Part shown: positions 17,295-26,190 of the stretch, piece by piece
Layout of the letters: each line of letters starts with the position of its first letter
Numbering within the stretch: position 1 is the first letter of the stretch
From: a virus
Length of the DNA: 64,000 nucleotides
Virus record (IMG/VR): IMGVR_UViG_3300045125_000169
Coordinates: 1 to 64,000 of that record
Strand: one strand, 5' to 3'
Notes under the pieces: generated by a model
Database searches by the model: none
Told to the model about the DNA's origin: nothing
What the model saw: only the letters and a program-made list of their open reading frames with translations
Program-made: the position numbers and the translations under genes

Positions 17295-18317
17295 TTGAGT
17301 AAAAAGGCCACACCTCTTGGTTATATCAAAGCAACGGACCCACAAACCACACGGGAAGCGTTTTCCGATTGGCGTGTCGCAGACCGCGCTTTAAGCATTT
17401 CCAAATCAGCGATCCAAAACTATCTATGGTCGTTCTTGTCTCCCGATGGGCCTTATCGAAAATTTATTACCTCGTCGATGTCTCCGGTAGGGATTCAGTT
17501 TGTTACGGATCTATCCTATGACGAAGAGATGCAAGCGAACCCCAATCAAAGAAAGGTGTATCTCGCACGTTTCTTTGCTGAGAACACCGGGCGTCTGCCT
17601 TCCATTTTGATTATCGATACGGGTGTCGAATATCAAGATATGGGTGTTGCAGACTTGGTGGGTTCGTCGGTTCGAGACGGTCGGTGGGAAGGAGAGCTTC
17701 TTTTCTTTCTCAAAATCAATCTCTCGATCATGGTCGCGACGACATCGGAAGAGGACACTGGGATTTTATCGTCTCTTGTTCTTGCGATCTTGGGTCCGAT
17801 GTCTAACGCTCTCAATAACTACATCATTCGGGAACCAGGATCGAAATGGGAGATTAGATTACCTTTAGCTGCGCTGCATATTGGGCAAGCATCGAATATC
17901 CCTCTTGAGGGTGACAATAAAACAACGATTTGGACGCGATCCCTAGATTTTACGATTGATTTCGAGTCTTTTGTGACTTTAGTCCAGGATATGCCCACGG
18001 TAAACGTGGATGCAAACCTCGATCTTGAACTCATACAAAAACCTTTTTTTATGAACTTTGCTGAAAATCAAAATATCCCCCTTGGGACACCGTATCAGAT
18101 TTTGGTCCATAACATGCGCAAGGACTATTACCTTGCAGTATCAAATCCTGATATCGCACTTGTGACCATGGACCCGCCCTACATCCTGCAACCTCGACGT
18201 CAAGGAACAGCTTTACTGCTCGTGATGGATCGTCGTGGTCCCAAAGGGAGGGGTACTGACTTAGAGCCCGTGAACGAAAGTCTAGTGATGGATATCCCGT
18301 TTCGAGTAACAATATAG
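17295..18317 (+). CDS. hypothetical virion structural protein, 340 aa
   Basis: Begins at TTG just after the stop of the coiled-coil gene (no in-frame ATG nearby). Mixed alpha/beta protein without signal peptide or membrane segment. I do not recognise the family. Its place between fibre genes and sheath suggests a tail-completion, neck or baseplate component, but this is inference from position. Confidence 0.65.
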   Translation: MSKKATPLGYIKATDPQTTREAFSDWRVADRALSISKSAIQNYLWSFLSPDGPYRKFITSSMSPVGIQFVTDLSYDEEMQANPNQRKVYLARFFAENTGRLPSILIIDTGVEYQDMGVADLVGSSVRDGRWEGELLFFLKINLSIMVATTSEEDTGILSSLVLAILGPMSNALNNYIIREPGSKWEIRLPLAALHIGQASNIPLEGDNKTTIWTRSLDFTIDFESFVTLVQDMPTVNVDANLDLELIQKPFFMNFAENQNIPLGTPYQILVHNMRKDYYLAVSNPDIALVTMDPPYILQPRRQGTALLLVMDRRGPKGRGTDLEPVNESLVMDIPFRVTI

Positions 18318-18417
18318 GTCATCAAATAATGCTACTAAGATTTAATCGTTGGATTTCACCAACACGGGCTTCTAATTGAACTTTCACTCTATATAGAACA
18401 CTGAGAGGACTCGCAAC

Positions 18418-19383
18418 ATGGCAATCGCAACGCTCGCCACAACCCGCTATGTTGAGGTCGGCACCTACATCGGGCAATTTTTTCTTCCAGGTGCAGGATC
18501 TCTTCCTAACGAAGCTCGTGTAGTGTGTCTTGTTGGTAAAGGTGATCGTCTAATCGTCATCCGAAACCAACAATTTCTGCGTTCTTTCGTCTTTAAAGAG
18601 CAACTCGAATTTTCAACCATCGCACCGTTTAAGGCAACTCTTGCCTATCCTGCTGATGGTAATCAAAGTGCTCCCGTCAAACTCTATACCTCTGACGGTA
18701 TTGAGGTTACGGCCAACAAATGGCAATTCGTCGAAGAAGACGGTGCCTTTACAAAAGTTCAGCTTTTGGACACTGCCTTCGATCCGATGGCCACATATTA
18801 TTTCGACTATCAGTCTGTGTCTCGCGAAGTTCGCGATGTGATTCCTGACATCAGCATTTCCAATCTCAGTGCCACGGCACAGATTCGGGAAATCATGGCC
18901 GCAGGCGTCACTCAAGATCAAGACGAGTTTCGCGAGTACACCGATTATTTCGTAGACTTCGAGCTTGATGCTCTTGAAGCCTCTGAAGAAAATTCTGTCA
19001 ATGAAACATCTTTCACCGCAGTCAACTCGACTGGTGCTCACGGCACGGGAACAGTCGCCATTTCAGGTTCGGCCTTTTACTCTGGCAAGTACAACAGGGT
19101 TTACAGGCTTGAAGTTTTGAGTGCCAGTGGTACTGGTGGTACTCGTACCGCTTCGCTCAAGTGGTCGGCGACCCCTGTGAGCCTCGGTAACGAAATGGAC
19201 CCTCCCACACCCATCAGCCCGAACTGCGACCCCAAAACTTTGACCTTGAGCGCAGCTTCGCCCCTGAGCCTACAGAATCAGGCTTTGGAGCATGGAGTGG
19301 TGCTAGACTTTGATTTTGGTGCATCCAACTACCAAGTTGGGAGATGTGTTCTACCTGCAAGCCAACGGCAAAGGTCTGATTGA
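18418..19383 (+). CDS. tail sheath protein, N-terminal part
   Basis: First piece of a contractile tail sheath spanning 18418..21459. It starts with ATG after GAGAGGAC. Residues 1-170 resemble the sheath N-terminal and wrapping region. From about residue 197 an inserted beta domain appears (SGKYNRVYRLEVLSASGTGG, then DFDFGASNYQVGD). The frame breaks near 19345 and continues in 19310..20611 as NYQVGDVFYLQANGKG. Together with the downstream tube gene it defines a contractile-tailed phage. Confidence 0.75.
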   Translation: MAIATLATTRYVEVGTYIGQFFLPGAGSLPNEARVVCLVGKGDRLIVIRNQQFLRSFVFKEQLEFSTIAPFKATLAYPADGNQSAPVKLYTSDGIEVTANKWQFVEEDGAFTKVQLLDTAFDPMATYYFDYQSVSREVRDVIPDISISNLSATAQIREIMAAGVTQDQDEFREYTDYFVDFELDALEASEENSVNETSFTAVNSTGAHGTGTVAISGSAFYSGKYNRVYRLEVLSASGTGGTRTASLKWSATPVSLGNEMDPPTPISPNCDPKTLTLSAASPLSLQNQALEHGVVLDFDFGASNYQVGRCVLPASQRQRSD

Positions 19384-20611
19384 ACTAGACCCGCTTCTAT
19401 CCAATACCAATCAGTTCACCACCATGTCTGCGGTTACCTCTGAGTTGATCTCGGGTTCTACTGGAACTATGAGTATCACGTCTCTGCCATCCGAATACAC
19501 AATGACCAGCCACAACTTGAAATTCAAGCTGGAGTGTATTGCGGCTTCGGGCTTGAGCCCCTCAAGAACTGCGACCTTCGTTTGGGTGGCTTACGGCTCA
19601 AAAATGCTTTCGGGGTCTTTTGTTATCAACCAAGGAACCCCAACATCTTTGATGCAAACTCTTGGGGCTACGGGTATCGAGCTAACTCTGGCTTTCGGGG
19701 CAACGCACTTCAAAAAAGGCGACGTGTTCGACTTTGAAGTGATGGCACCCAGAACTTTCTACAAAGGCAAAGAGTCTGTTCGCAATCTCTCGCTCAAAGT
19801 CGGTTCGGCTCTCAACCCTGCCAACAATTCTGGCCTTCTGTCTGGCTCTTACCTTGCAGACACTCCAGAAGGACGTTATGGTGAATGGGTTGCTACAGTA
19901 AGTGATACGGAAGACGGTCTGTTTGAAATTCAAGACGGTCTGCGTTTTTACGCCAGGAACATGTACGTTCATTCCAGCGTACACTCTTCGCCCTCGGGGA
20001 TCTGCTATGGTGTTGGCGATGAGTTCATGACCCAAGCAAGATCTCTTGGGACGTTCAACTTTTCTCTCTTGAGAGAAGAGGGGCAAATCTTCCGCAATCC
20101 GTCTGAGATCGCTCTCGACGTGACGGGCGCTATCACGGGTGTTGCTGGTGCTCGCTACATCACCGTGCGCCATCTGCCCGAAGAAATCCTTTATGTTCGT
20201 CAGATCAGTGATTCCAGTGCGGTTTCTTATGTGCAAGTCGCAGGCACTCCGTTCCTGAGGCTCACGCAGACTGTGGTTGGCGACCTTGAAATCGCCTTCC
20301 GTTGGCGCGGAGCGGAACCGAACCCTGGTCAATTCTATTACGTTTCGGCCAAATACCTGCGACCAGACTCTTTCTACAATCGTCCTCTGCTCTTCTTGAC
20401 CCAGGGAGACGCTGAGAAGTTCCTTGCGCCCAGCACTGTGCGCAATGACCTTTACATCGGTGCTCAGATTGTTTTCGATAACGCGGTTCCTGGTTTGTTT
20501 GTGATTCAAGTGAAAGACGCAGACCAAGACGGTGTGTACCTCGCACCGACTACCGCACCGCTATTCAGGCTTTCATGCAAGACAAAAGAGCCACCGATCT
20601 CGTGGTTCTGA
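19310..20611 (+). CDS. tail sheath protein, middle part
   Basis: Continues the sheath after an indel near 19345. It carries a second inserted domain similar to the first (NLKFKLECIAASGLSPSRTA, then LAFGATHFKKGDVFDFEV), then sheath-like sequence. The frame breaks near 20545 (CGCACCGACTACCGCACCG): the correct frame reads TDYRTAIQAFMQDKRATDL and enters 20575..21459. The long minus-strand ORF overlapping it is a shadow. Confidence 0.72.
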   Translation: MILVHPTTKLGDVFYLQANGKGLIELDPLLSNTNQFTTMSAVTSELISGSTGTMSITSLPSEYTMTSHNLKFKLECIAASGLSPSRTATFVWVAYGSKMLSGSFVINQGTPTSLMQTLGATGIELTLAFGATHFKKGDVFDFEVMAPRTFYKGKESVRNLSLKVGSALNPANNSGLLSGSYLADTPEGRYGEWVATVSDTEDGLFEIQDGLRFYARNMYVHSSVHSSPSGICYGVGDEFMTQARSLGTFNFSLLREEGQIFRNPSEIALDVTGAITGVAGARYITVRHLPEEILYVRQISDSSAVSYVQVAGTPFLRLTQTVVGDLEIAFRWRGAEPNPGQFYYVSAKYLRPDSFYNRPLLFLTQGDAEKFLAPSTVRNDLYIGAQIVFDNAVPGLFVIQVKDADQDGVYLAPTTAPLFRLSCKTKEPPISWF

Positions 20612-21459
20612 ACTTCTTCCAAGGCTTGCCCGATCAGTTGAATGTCATCAATCGTGCCAATGACCCCTTTGAGCAGCATGAGTCCTTGACTTATGTGGGT
20701 GCTCCGATCAACACCCCGATTGGTTCTGAAATCGAGCCAAACTCTCTGGTGTTCTTGGCGAAGAAGTCTTTGGCCGTTTTCGGCAATAGCCCTGCCCATG
20801 GCACCCGCGTTATGGTTGCACACACCAGGGCAACTCGCACGATTCAGCTTGAAGACGGGTCCGTGACCGAAGTGACCCTAGACGGTTCCTTCGTCGCTGC
20901 TGCGATTGCAAGCCTTGTCTCTTCCTTTGCGTCTCCGACTGAGACCATTTTGCAAAAGCAGGTGACGAGCTTCACTACGGTTGATGCTTACACCGACCAA
21001 GAAAACGCCATCCTCGGTGGCGCTGGTTTGGTTTTCTTCCGTGACGAAGGTAATGGGATCTACCGTATCCGCGAAGACATCACGACCGACACTTTTTCAG
21101 CAGATACCAAGAACATCAATCACATGACACAAAAACAATTTGTGACTCGTGATATTCGTCGCACTATGAACAGTGCCGTGATTGCGACGGTGTTCCCAAG
21201 TGCAGGGGCAGGGGTCGCGTTGATTCAGTCGGTTCTGGTTGGACGTTTGATGTCGCTCGAAACCAGTGGTCTGATTGGTCGCTATCAGGATGAAACGGGT
21301 AACGTCCGTTCCTTGAATCCTGCGAAGGATGCTCTTGTCTTCCGTGACCCTAATGATCCTACGTTGTACCACATGGCCTATAATTATTTCTTAGCAACAG
21401 CGGCAAAGCGTATCTTTGGTCTCTACACTGTAAACCTATCAGCAGGTTTCCCTACTTAA
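20575..21459 (+). CDS. tail sheath protein, C-terminal part
   Basis: Contains the conserved sheath core and C-terminus: TTVDAYTDQENAILGGAGL, GIYRIREDITTD and KQFVTRDIRRTMNSAV correspond to the gp18-like region where the strand-exchange C-terminus meets neighbouring subunits. The whole sheath would be about 1000 residues, larger than T4 gp18 (659 aa), because of the two inserted domains. Confidence 0.8.
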   Translation: MQDKRATDLVVLNFFQGLPDQLNVINRANDPFEQHESLTYVGAPINTPIGSEIEPNSLVFLAKKSLAVFGNSPAHGTRVMVAHTRATRTIQLEDGSVTEVTLDGSFVAAAIASLVSSFASPTETILQKQVTSFTTVDAYTDQENAILGGAGLVFFRDEGNGIYRIREDITTDTFSADTKNINHMTQKQFVTRDIRRTMNSAVIATVFPSAGAGVALIQSVLVGRLMSLETSGLIGRYQDETGNVRSLNPAKDALVFRDPNDPTLYHMAYNYFLATAAKRIFGLYTVNLSAGFPT

Positions 21460-21486
21460 TTTGATTTTATAGAAGGAGCTTCATAT

Positions 21487-22035
21487 ATGCTTACCGCTAA
21501 AGCAGCCCCTCGGGGCAGTAAGAATAATTATGGGATTAACGATGTCAGCCCTCTGGAGTTTGGGGACTCCGACTCTCAGTTGACCACCAAGGTCTACCAC
21601 GGGGTTAGTATCTGTGCAGGTGAGACCGATGAAATCGTCGGTCGCATCCAGTCCTGGCAACCTGATGCTTACACCCGTGAGGGTGTGCATCTTTATGAGG
21701 TTTCCAACCTGCACTGGGGTCGCCCTGTAGAGTACGTCCCAGGCAAAGCCACGGGCTATACGATCGCAGTCACCCGAGCCGAGGTTTGGGATGGCGAGAT
21801 GGAACGAGCTTTCGGTGCGTCCAACAGAGTCTTTGATGACTTGATGGATCAAAATAAGCCGTTCAAAATCCGCGAATTTTGGCTCAAAGGCGCTGCGAGC
21901 TATCAAGTATGGCTCTACACCGGATGCTGGTTCCAGAACAAAAACATTGACGCTGTAACTTCTGACGGTGATGGTATTACAAGGATTTCTGCAACGATTG
22001 CTTACGTCTCTCGTCGTTTGACGACTGGCGGTTAA
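21487..22035 (+). CDS. tail tube protein
   Basis: A 182-aa protein directly after the sheath, with AGAAGGAG upstream of ATG. Length, beta-rich composition and a C-terminus of the form RISATIAYVSR fit the gp19-like tail tube family. Sheath followed by tube is the standard myovirus order. It is followed by a terminator and would be the last gene of the structural operon. Confidence 0.8.
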   Translation: MLTAKAAPRGSKNNYGINDVSPLEFGDSDSQLTTKVYHGVSICAGETDEIVGRIQSWQPDAYTREGVHLYEVSNLHWGRPVEYVPGKATGYTIAVTRAEVWDGEMERAFGASNRVFDDLMDQNKPFKIREFWLKGAASYQVWLYTGCWFQNKNIDAVTSDGDGITRISATIAYVSRRLTTGG

Positions 22036-22051
22036 TAGGACACTCTAGGAT

Positions 22052-22086
22052 AAGGGGGTATAGTCAACCTCGCCCCCTTTTCTTTT
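22052..22086 (+). terminator. intrinsic terminator after tail tube gene
   Basis: AAGGGGG / CCCCCTT stem with a ~14-nt loop followed by TTTTCTTTT, 17 nt after the tube stop codon. Confidence 0.8.
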
Positions 22087-22116
22087 CCACCTTACTTTAC
22101 TTCGAGGGTCATTCCC

Positions 22117-22626
22117 ATGGTGTTGTTTCGCGAAGTTTATGCATGGATGCGGCACCTGCTCAAAAACGATCCCGAGGCACTTGCTTCTGGTTTGATGGTG
22201 CAAGAAATTACACCTATGTCTGCTTCGCACTTCGACACCAACGATGGAGCGCGAACCCTCGCGGTTTACAAGCTCGATCAGGGAATGACCTGTCGATATG
22301 AGGTGCGCTTCGCAGGGATACGGCCCCATATTGTCTGGGTCGAGGGTGATGATGAAATCCTCGTAGACATGGTAGGACAAACCGGATTTCCTGGTGACTG
22401 GTACTCTTTTGACGTATCCGATGTCTGTGAATATCTCCTGCAAATCGCCAAGAAAAAGTTTTGTGACTCCAAGGTTCTCGTGATTTTGGACACCAAAGAA
22501 GTCAACGCTGCTAGTTTCAAGCTGATGGATGGCGGTTTTGTGCTTCGCGTTCTTGATTCCTTGAAATCCGCGAAAAATAAAAATCACTCGTATGGCTTTG
22601 AACAAATGGTTCACCCAACAGGATAA
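22117..22626 (+). CDS. hypothetical protein, 169 aa
   Basis: ATG start after a pyrimidine-rich leader following the terminator. Alpha/beta protein, no recognised family and no signal peptide. Its end overlaps the start of 22592..23641 by 35 nt, so the two are probably co-transcribed and may both be tail-assembly proteins (a chaperone or tape-measure-linked gene commonly follows the tube), but no motif shows this. Confidence 0.65.
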   Translation: MVLFREVYAWMRHLLKNDPEALASGLMVQEITPMSASHFDTNDGARTLAVYKLDQGMTCRYEVRFAGIRPHIVWVEGDDEILVDMVGQTGFPGDWYSFDVSDVCEYLLQIAKKKFCDSKVLVILDTKEVNAASFKLMDGGFVLRVLDSLKSAKNKNHSYGFEQMVHPTG

Positions 22627-23641
22627 GAAGCTCACAAACGGTGGCGACTCCTTCGACTTCGCTCATTCCGTGATTCACTATTTCAAAAAAGAAATTCCCT
22701 GCAAAGGCCCGAATGGAACTCGTAAGCTCGACTGGGATGATGTAGACCTCCTCGAAGATAAGTTCGACCCAGGTCACCCGATTGTCGAGTGGAGTGCTCT
22801 TAAAAGGTGGCTTGCGGAACCAGATGTTCGAGGCAAGTTACCCCCGAATATTTTAGAGCGCGTCATTTCTTCCACGAATGCCGATAACGGCAGTCAAGAA
22901 CGCGCTCGGCAGCGTATGGACGGCTGGCTTTCCGACTATGTGCAAGGCAAAGAGCTAGAGCCCACGTCCGAGGGCACCGTGGCCCTGGGCCAAGCGATTA
23001 TCGCTGCCTTAAAAACAGGCACCATACCTCTGACGTATTTGAGCCAAATTGAGCTTGCAGACTCCTATGAGCGCATCATGCCGTGGTCTTTGGTCCGTAG
23101 AGCCGTGATCGCTTACCGGATTGAGGCCGAAGTGCAATCCGATGACATGGTGGCCTTGGTTCTCCAGTGGCTTGAGTCCAGTGATCTTCTGCTCCCCCTC
23201 TATAAAGAGAACGAAGAGGGACGAGACGCGCTGAAACGAGCCCTTGAAGCTCAAATCACCCACCACATGGACCTCACGTTGCGCAATCCTGCATGGATCG
23301 GCAAAGTTCTCGATGGTTATGTAGGGCTGATGCCGCAAGCCGATTTAATCCGCGCTGTTCAAGTAGACTTTGACCTCTGGCTTTTCAACGCCCTGAGTCC
23401 TGCGGTTGGCGAAAAGGATTTGCCTCTTTCTCCCTATTCTTTTTCAGCAGAAAGACGCGATCAAGCCCTTTACGAGAAGATGATTGGTGCGTGGCTTAAG
23501 TTCCTCAAGGAACAACAAGTCGCCCAGCAAGCCAACTTCATCGAATGGCTGACGGTCCAACTCGAAAGTTTCTACGCTCATGTCAAAGCCCTTTGGGGTA
23601 AAGAGGAGTCTCCGATTACACCCCCAGGATGCCTAGCGTAG
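22592..23641 (+). CDS. hypothetical protein, 349 aa
   Basis: Helical acidic protein starting MALNKWFTQQDKK. No known domain recognised. It overlaps the preceding gene by 35 nt and the next by 13 nt, so it is part of a tight operon downstream of the tail genes. Function unknown. Confidence 0.7.
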   Translation: MALNKWFTQQDKKLTNGGDSFDFAHSVIHYFKKEIPCKGPNGTRKLDWDDVDLLEDKFDPGHPIVEWSALKRWLAEPDVRGKLPPNILERVISSTNADNGSQERARQRMDGWLSDYVQGKELEPTSEGTVALGQAIIAALKTGTIPLTYLSQIELADSYERIMPWSLVRRAVIAYRIEAEVQSDDMVALVLQWLESSDLLLPLYKENEEGRDALKRALEAQITHHMDLTLRNPAWIGKVLDGYVGLMPQADLIRAVQVDFDLWLFNALSPAVGEKDLPLSPYSFSAERRDQALYEKMIGAWLKFLKEQQVAQQANFIEWLTVQLESFYAHVKALWGKEESPITPPGCLA

Positions 23642-23823
23642 CCAGGATTCTTGAGGCCGTGAAGACAGGCGATAAGTGTGAGCTTTTGTGTCTTCTCGTC
23701 GAGGACATGGAAGCGGAAGCAGGAGCGGGCCTACCGGACGCCATCCGTCAAGAGCTTTTGCTCAACCCATTTTTCAACTCCATTTACGACGCCGTGCGCA
23801 TTCAAAGCGTTGAACTACCCTGA
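23629..23823 (+). CDS. small hypothetical protein, 64 aa
   Basis: Short acidic helical protein overlapping the end of the preceding gene (ATG inside CCAGGATGCC, where AGG can act as a ribosome-binding site). Family unknown. Confidence 0.5.
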   Translation: MPSVARILEAVKTGDKCELLCLLVEDMEAEAGAGLPDAIRQELLLNPFFNSIYDAVRIQSVELP

Positions 23824-23837
23824 GGAGGAAATATAAA

Positions 23838-24113
23838 ATGTCTTTTATTAAGAAAGTAGAAGCGGCTGCCAAAGGCCAAAAAACGTATGAATTTATCGTT
23901 GATTTGGATGAGCGCGGAATATTCAGTTGTCATGTGGATGATCCAGAAGGAAAAGATGTTTGGTCGGCCTCAACTGAGGACGAGGTGGAAGGCGAATTTT
24001 GGCCTGTAAGGGATGGCTTTATGAAGCATACGGAGGATATGAAGGGTCTTGAGAATTATTTAAAATCCATGAAAATCATGCCGAAAGATGCCGTTTTGAA
24101 GTATGTCGGGTAA
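23838..24113 (+). CDS. hypothetical protein with MSFI-type N-terminal tag
   Basis: A 91-aa acidic protein with an excellent ribosome-binding site (GAGGAGG) and the leader MSFIKKVEAAAKGQ. The remaining 75 residues look like a small alpha/beta domain (EFIVDLDERGIFSCHVDD). Not recognised. The tag suggests it belongs to the same delivered or packaged set as the other tagged proteins. Confidence 0.65.
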   Translation: MSFIKKVEAAAKGQKTYEFIVDLDERGIFSCHVDDPEGKDVWSASTEDEVEGEFWPVRDGFMKHTEDMKGLENYLKSMKIMPKDAVLKYVG

Positions 24114-24120
24114 AGTAATC

Positions 24121-24570
24121 ATGCGCCTCCTATCCCTTCTAATTTTCTCAACACTCAGCTTGGCTCAGGTCGAGGCACCACCGATTTCAGATCCTGTGCC
24201 GACTCCATACCCTGGCCCTTCCGCCCTGCAAGTTGAGATCAATCAGGTGCGGGTGCAATATAATCTCCCGCAAGTCGTGTCGCCTTATGGACTGGACTGT
24301 GCAGCCGTTGTCCACGCGGTAGACCTTGCGTCTCACCAGACCTGTAGTCATATCGGTTCCGATGGCTCGACTTTAGAAGACCGAGTAGCCGCTTGTCAGT
24401 CCACTGCTACGAGCGAGTGGATTGCCTGTGGCTTCCATACTTCTAAGGACGCTATGGCTTATTTTTTATCGCAACCTGAGTTCAAAAATAAGCTCATCGA
24501 CTCAAGCCTTCTAGCCGTGGGAACAGCCAGAGCAAAAGACGTGTGGGTGGTGGTATTTTTAAGTAAGTGA
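24121..24570 (+). CDS. exported CAP-domain (SCP/PR1-like) protein
   Basis: About 149 aa from the ATG at 24121, which gives a clear signal peptide (MRLLSLLIFSTLSLAQ). The mature part shows CAP-superfamily landmarks: LDCAAVVHAVDLASHQTCSH, then GSDGSTLEDRV and paired cysteines. CAP proteins are secreted, Cys-rich and functionally diverse. They are common in bacteria but unusual in phage. Export to periplasm or outside is implied. Confidence 0.75.
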   Translation: MRLLSLLIFSTLSLAQVEAPPISDPVPTPYPGPSALQVEINQVRVQYNLPQVVSPYGLDCAAVVHAVDLASHQTCSHIGSDGSTLEDRVAACQSTATSEWIACGFHTSKDAMAYFLSQPEFKNKLIDSSLLAVGTARAKDVWVVVFLSK

Positions 24571-24578
24571 GGCTTTTT

Positions 24579-24940
24579 ATGAGTTTTCTGTCAAAACTAG
24601 AAATCCTCGCAGGAAAGGTTTTGCCTTTCGACCTTAAGAAAAAACCTTTGTCTCTGAAAAAGGTCGAAAAAAATCTTAAAAAGCTGCGTCAGAACAAAAA
24701 ACAGCATTTAAGAACTGTGACTCCCGAGGAAAATCTAGCGCACGAGTTGAAAGAAGGTGACCGTGTGCGAATGATTGAAATGGGCGATGACCCGAATCCG
24801 ATAGCACCAGGAACTGAGGGTGTTGTTAGGAAGGTTAATTGGTTCAACCAAGAAAAAGCAAAGGCCAAATCTCAGTGAAGTGGGATAATGGTCGCGGTCT
24901 GATGGTGCTGGTGCCTGAAGACAAAATTGAAAAAATTTGA
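24579..24940 (+). CDS. DUF4314-like protein with MSFL tag (frameshifted)
   Basis: Start ATG at 24579 giving MSFLSKLEILAGKVLPFDLK, the shared leader. After a Lys-rich linker it carries GDRVRMIEMGDD-x4-APGTEGVV and, in the next frame after about 24860, GQISVKWDNGRGLMVLVPED. Together these are the two halves of a DUF4314-type small beta-barrel domain found in many phages. A single-base indel separates them, and the restored gene ends at 24940. The molecular function of the domain is unknown. Confidence 0.7.
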
Positions 24941-24952
24941 GAGTGAAAAATC

Positions 24953-25180
24953 GTGACAACAGACTTACAAACAACGTCCATCCCTGACCTTGAGAAGCTC
25001 TTAGCCGATCTAAGAGTTAAGTATAACAGTGGGGACAAGACGGTTGAGACTCGCTTGCGAGCCGTGGCCGCTAGGCTTGAAGTGCTGAAAGCTCAAAACC
25101 CTAAGCCGCAGCAGAATAAGATTCAGGTCATAACAAAAATTCTCAATCCGATTTTGCGCAAACGGTGCTGCGGTCGGTAG
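24953..25180 (+). CDS. small hypothetical protein, 75 aa
   Basis: GTG start 12 nt after the preceding gene. Helical, Leu/Lys/Arg-rich, with a basic Cys-Cys C-terminus. Not recognised. Confidence 0.45.
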   Translation: MTTDLQTTSIPDLEKLLADLRVKYNSGDKTVETRLRAVAARLEVLKAQNPKPQQNKIQVITKILNPILRKRCCGR

Positions 25181-25201
25181 GCTATATAGGGAGATCAAAA
25201 A

Positions 25202-25779
25202 ATGAGCTTTCTGAAAGTCCTTGCAGACCTTTTATCCGACCGTGAGCGCGTCAAAAGAAACCAGAAAAGCGCCCAGAAAATAAAAGAGGCTTTGCGCAGC
25301 AAAAGTCCGTATCCTGTTTTTAGGTCGGAGGATAAAGAAGTAAAACAGGAAGAAAAACACCTGTTCACAAAAAAGATAACGTCCTTATCCCCGAAAAATC
25401 TGCGCAGTCAAAGGAAAGAGGTGCGATTAGTATTCACCTCGACATTTTGGATGAATTTGGAAATGTTCATTCATCGAATCGACCCATTACGACAATAACT
25501 TGTAGAAAAGACGAAATAATCTCTAAATTAAAAAAGTTGGACGAAAAACTGAGGGTAAATATCGGTATTAGGATGGGGAATTGGTATGCAGGACACGATG
25601 GTAAAGATGGCATTTATACAGGCCATAGTACCAAGATAGACTTTGATGATGTCCCTTGGAATCTTTTCCCGAAAAGTACAAAAAAAGATTTCGAGGGAGA
25701 GACTAAAATTGAGGTGATGCCTGTCTTGGAATTGAAGTTCTCTAAATTGACAGGGGACGAACTTTCACAAGTAGGTTAG
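25202..25779 (+). CDS. hypothetical protein with MSFL tag (frameshifted)
   Basis: Starts MSFLKVLADLLSDRERVKR after AGGGAGATC, another copy of the leader, followed by a basic Lys-rich linker. The frame changes near 25420. In the second frame the protein reads AISIHLDILDEFGNVHSSN and continues to 25779. The C-terminal ~120 residues look like a folded alpha/beta domain that I do not recognise. Confidence 0.55.
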
Positions 25780-25791
25780 TTCGGAGATCAC

Positions 25792-26190
25792 ATGCATAAG
25801 CAAGACGTACCAACCCATAGCATCTTTGTCGGTTATATTTTGTGGATTTTCGGGTTCACAGGTTCGCATAGGTTTTACTATGGCAGGCCGATCACCGGGA
25901 CCATTTGGTTTTTCACCTTTGGTCTTTGCGGTCTCGGTTGGCTGTTCGATCTTTTCCTGATTCCGAGTATGGACGACAAGGCCAACCGAACCTATGTCCG
26001 AGGAAAACTGGACTACAACCTTGCGTGGCTTTTTCTCACATTCTTCGGAATGTTTGGTCTACACCGCATGTACATGGGAAAATGGATCTCCGGCCTGATC
26101 TGGGCTTTGACCGGAGGATTTTTTCTCCTTGGTTGGATATACGACTATTGGACCCTGAACAGCCAAATTGATGAGATCAACGCTGGGTGA
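25792..26190 (+). CDS. tandem TM2-domain membrane protein
   Basis: A 132-aa protein with two successive TM2 units, each two hydrophobic helices with the GxxGxHRFYxG signature: GFTGSHRFYYG / GLGWLFDLF and GMFGLHRMYMG / LLGWIYDYW. TM2 proteins are inner-membrane proteins of unclear function in bacteria. Two units in one chain plus a phage location are uncommon. The last 14 nt overlap the convergent glycosyltransferase gene. Confidence 0.85.
   Translation: MHKQDVPTHSIFVGYILWIFGFTGSHRFYYGRPITGTIWFFTFGLCGLGWLFDLFLIPSMDDKANRTYVRGKLDYNLAWLFLTFFGMFGLHRMYMGKWISGLIWALTGGFFLLGWIYDYWTLNSQIDEINAG

Noticed and set aside
19682-20527. 281-aa minus-strand ORF
   Set aside because: It lies opposite the tail sheath, which has clear family motifs in all pieces. 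The antisense translation has no recognisable features.
22045-22635. 196-aa minus-strand ORF
   Set aside because: Shadow of 22117..22626, which has better start context and operon overlap. It also runs through the terminator.
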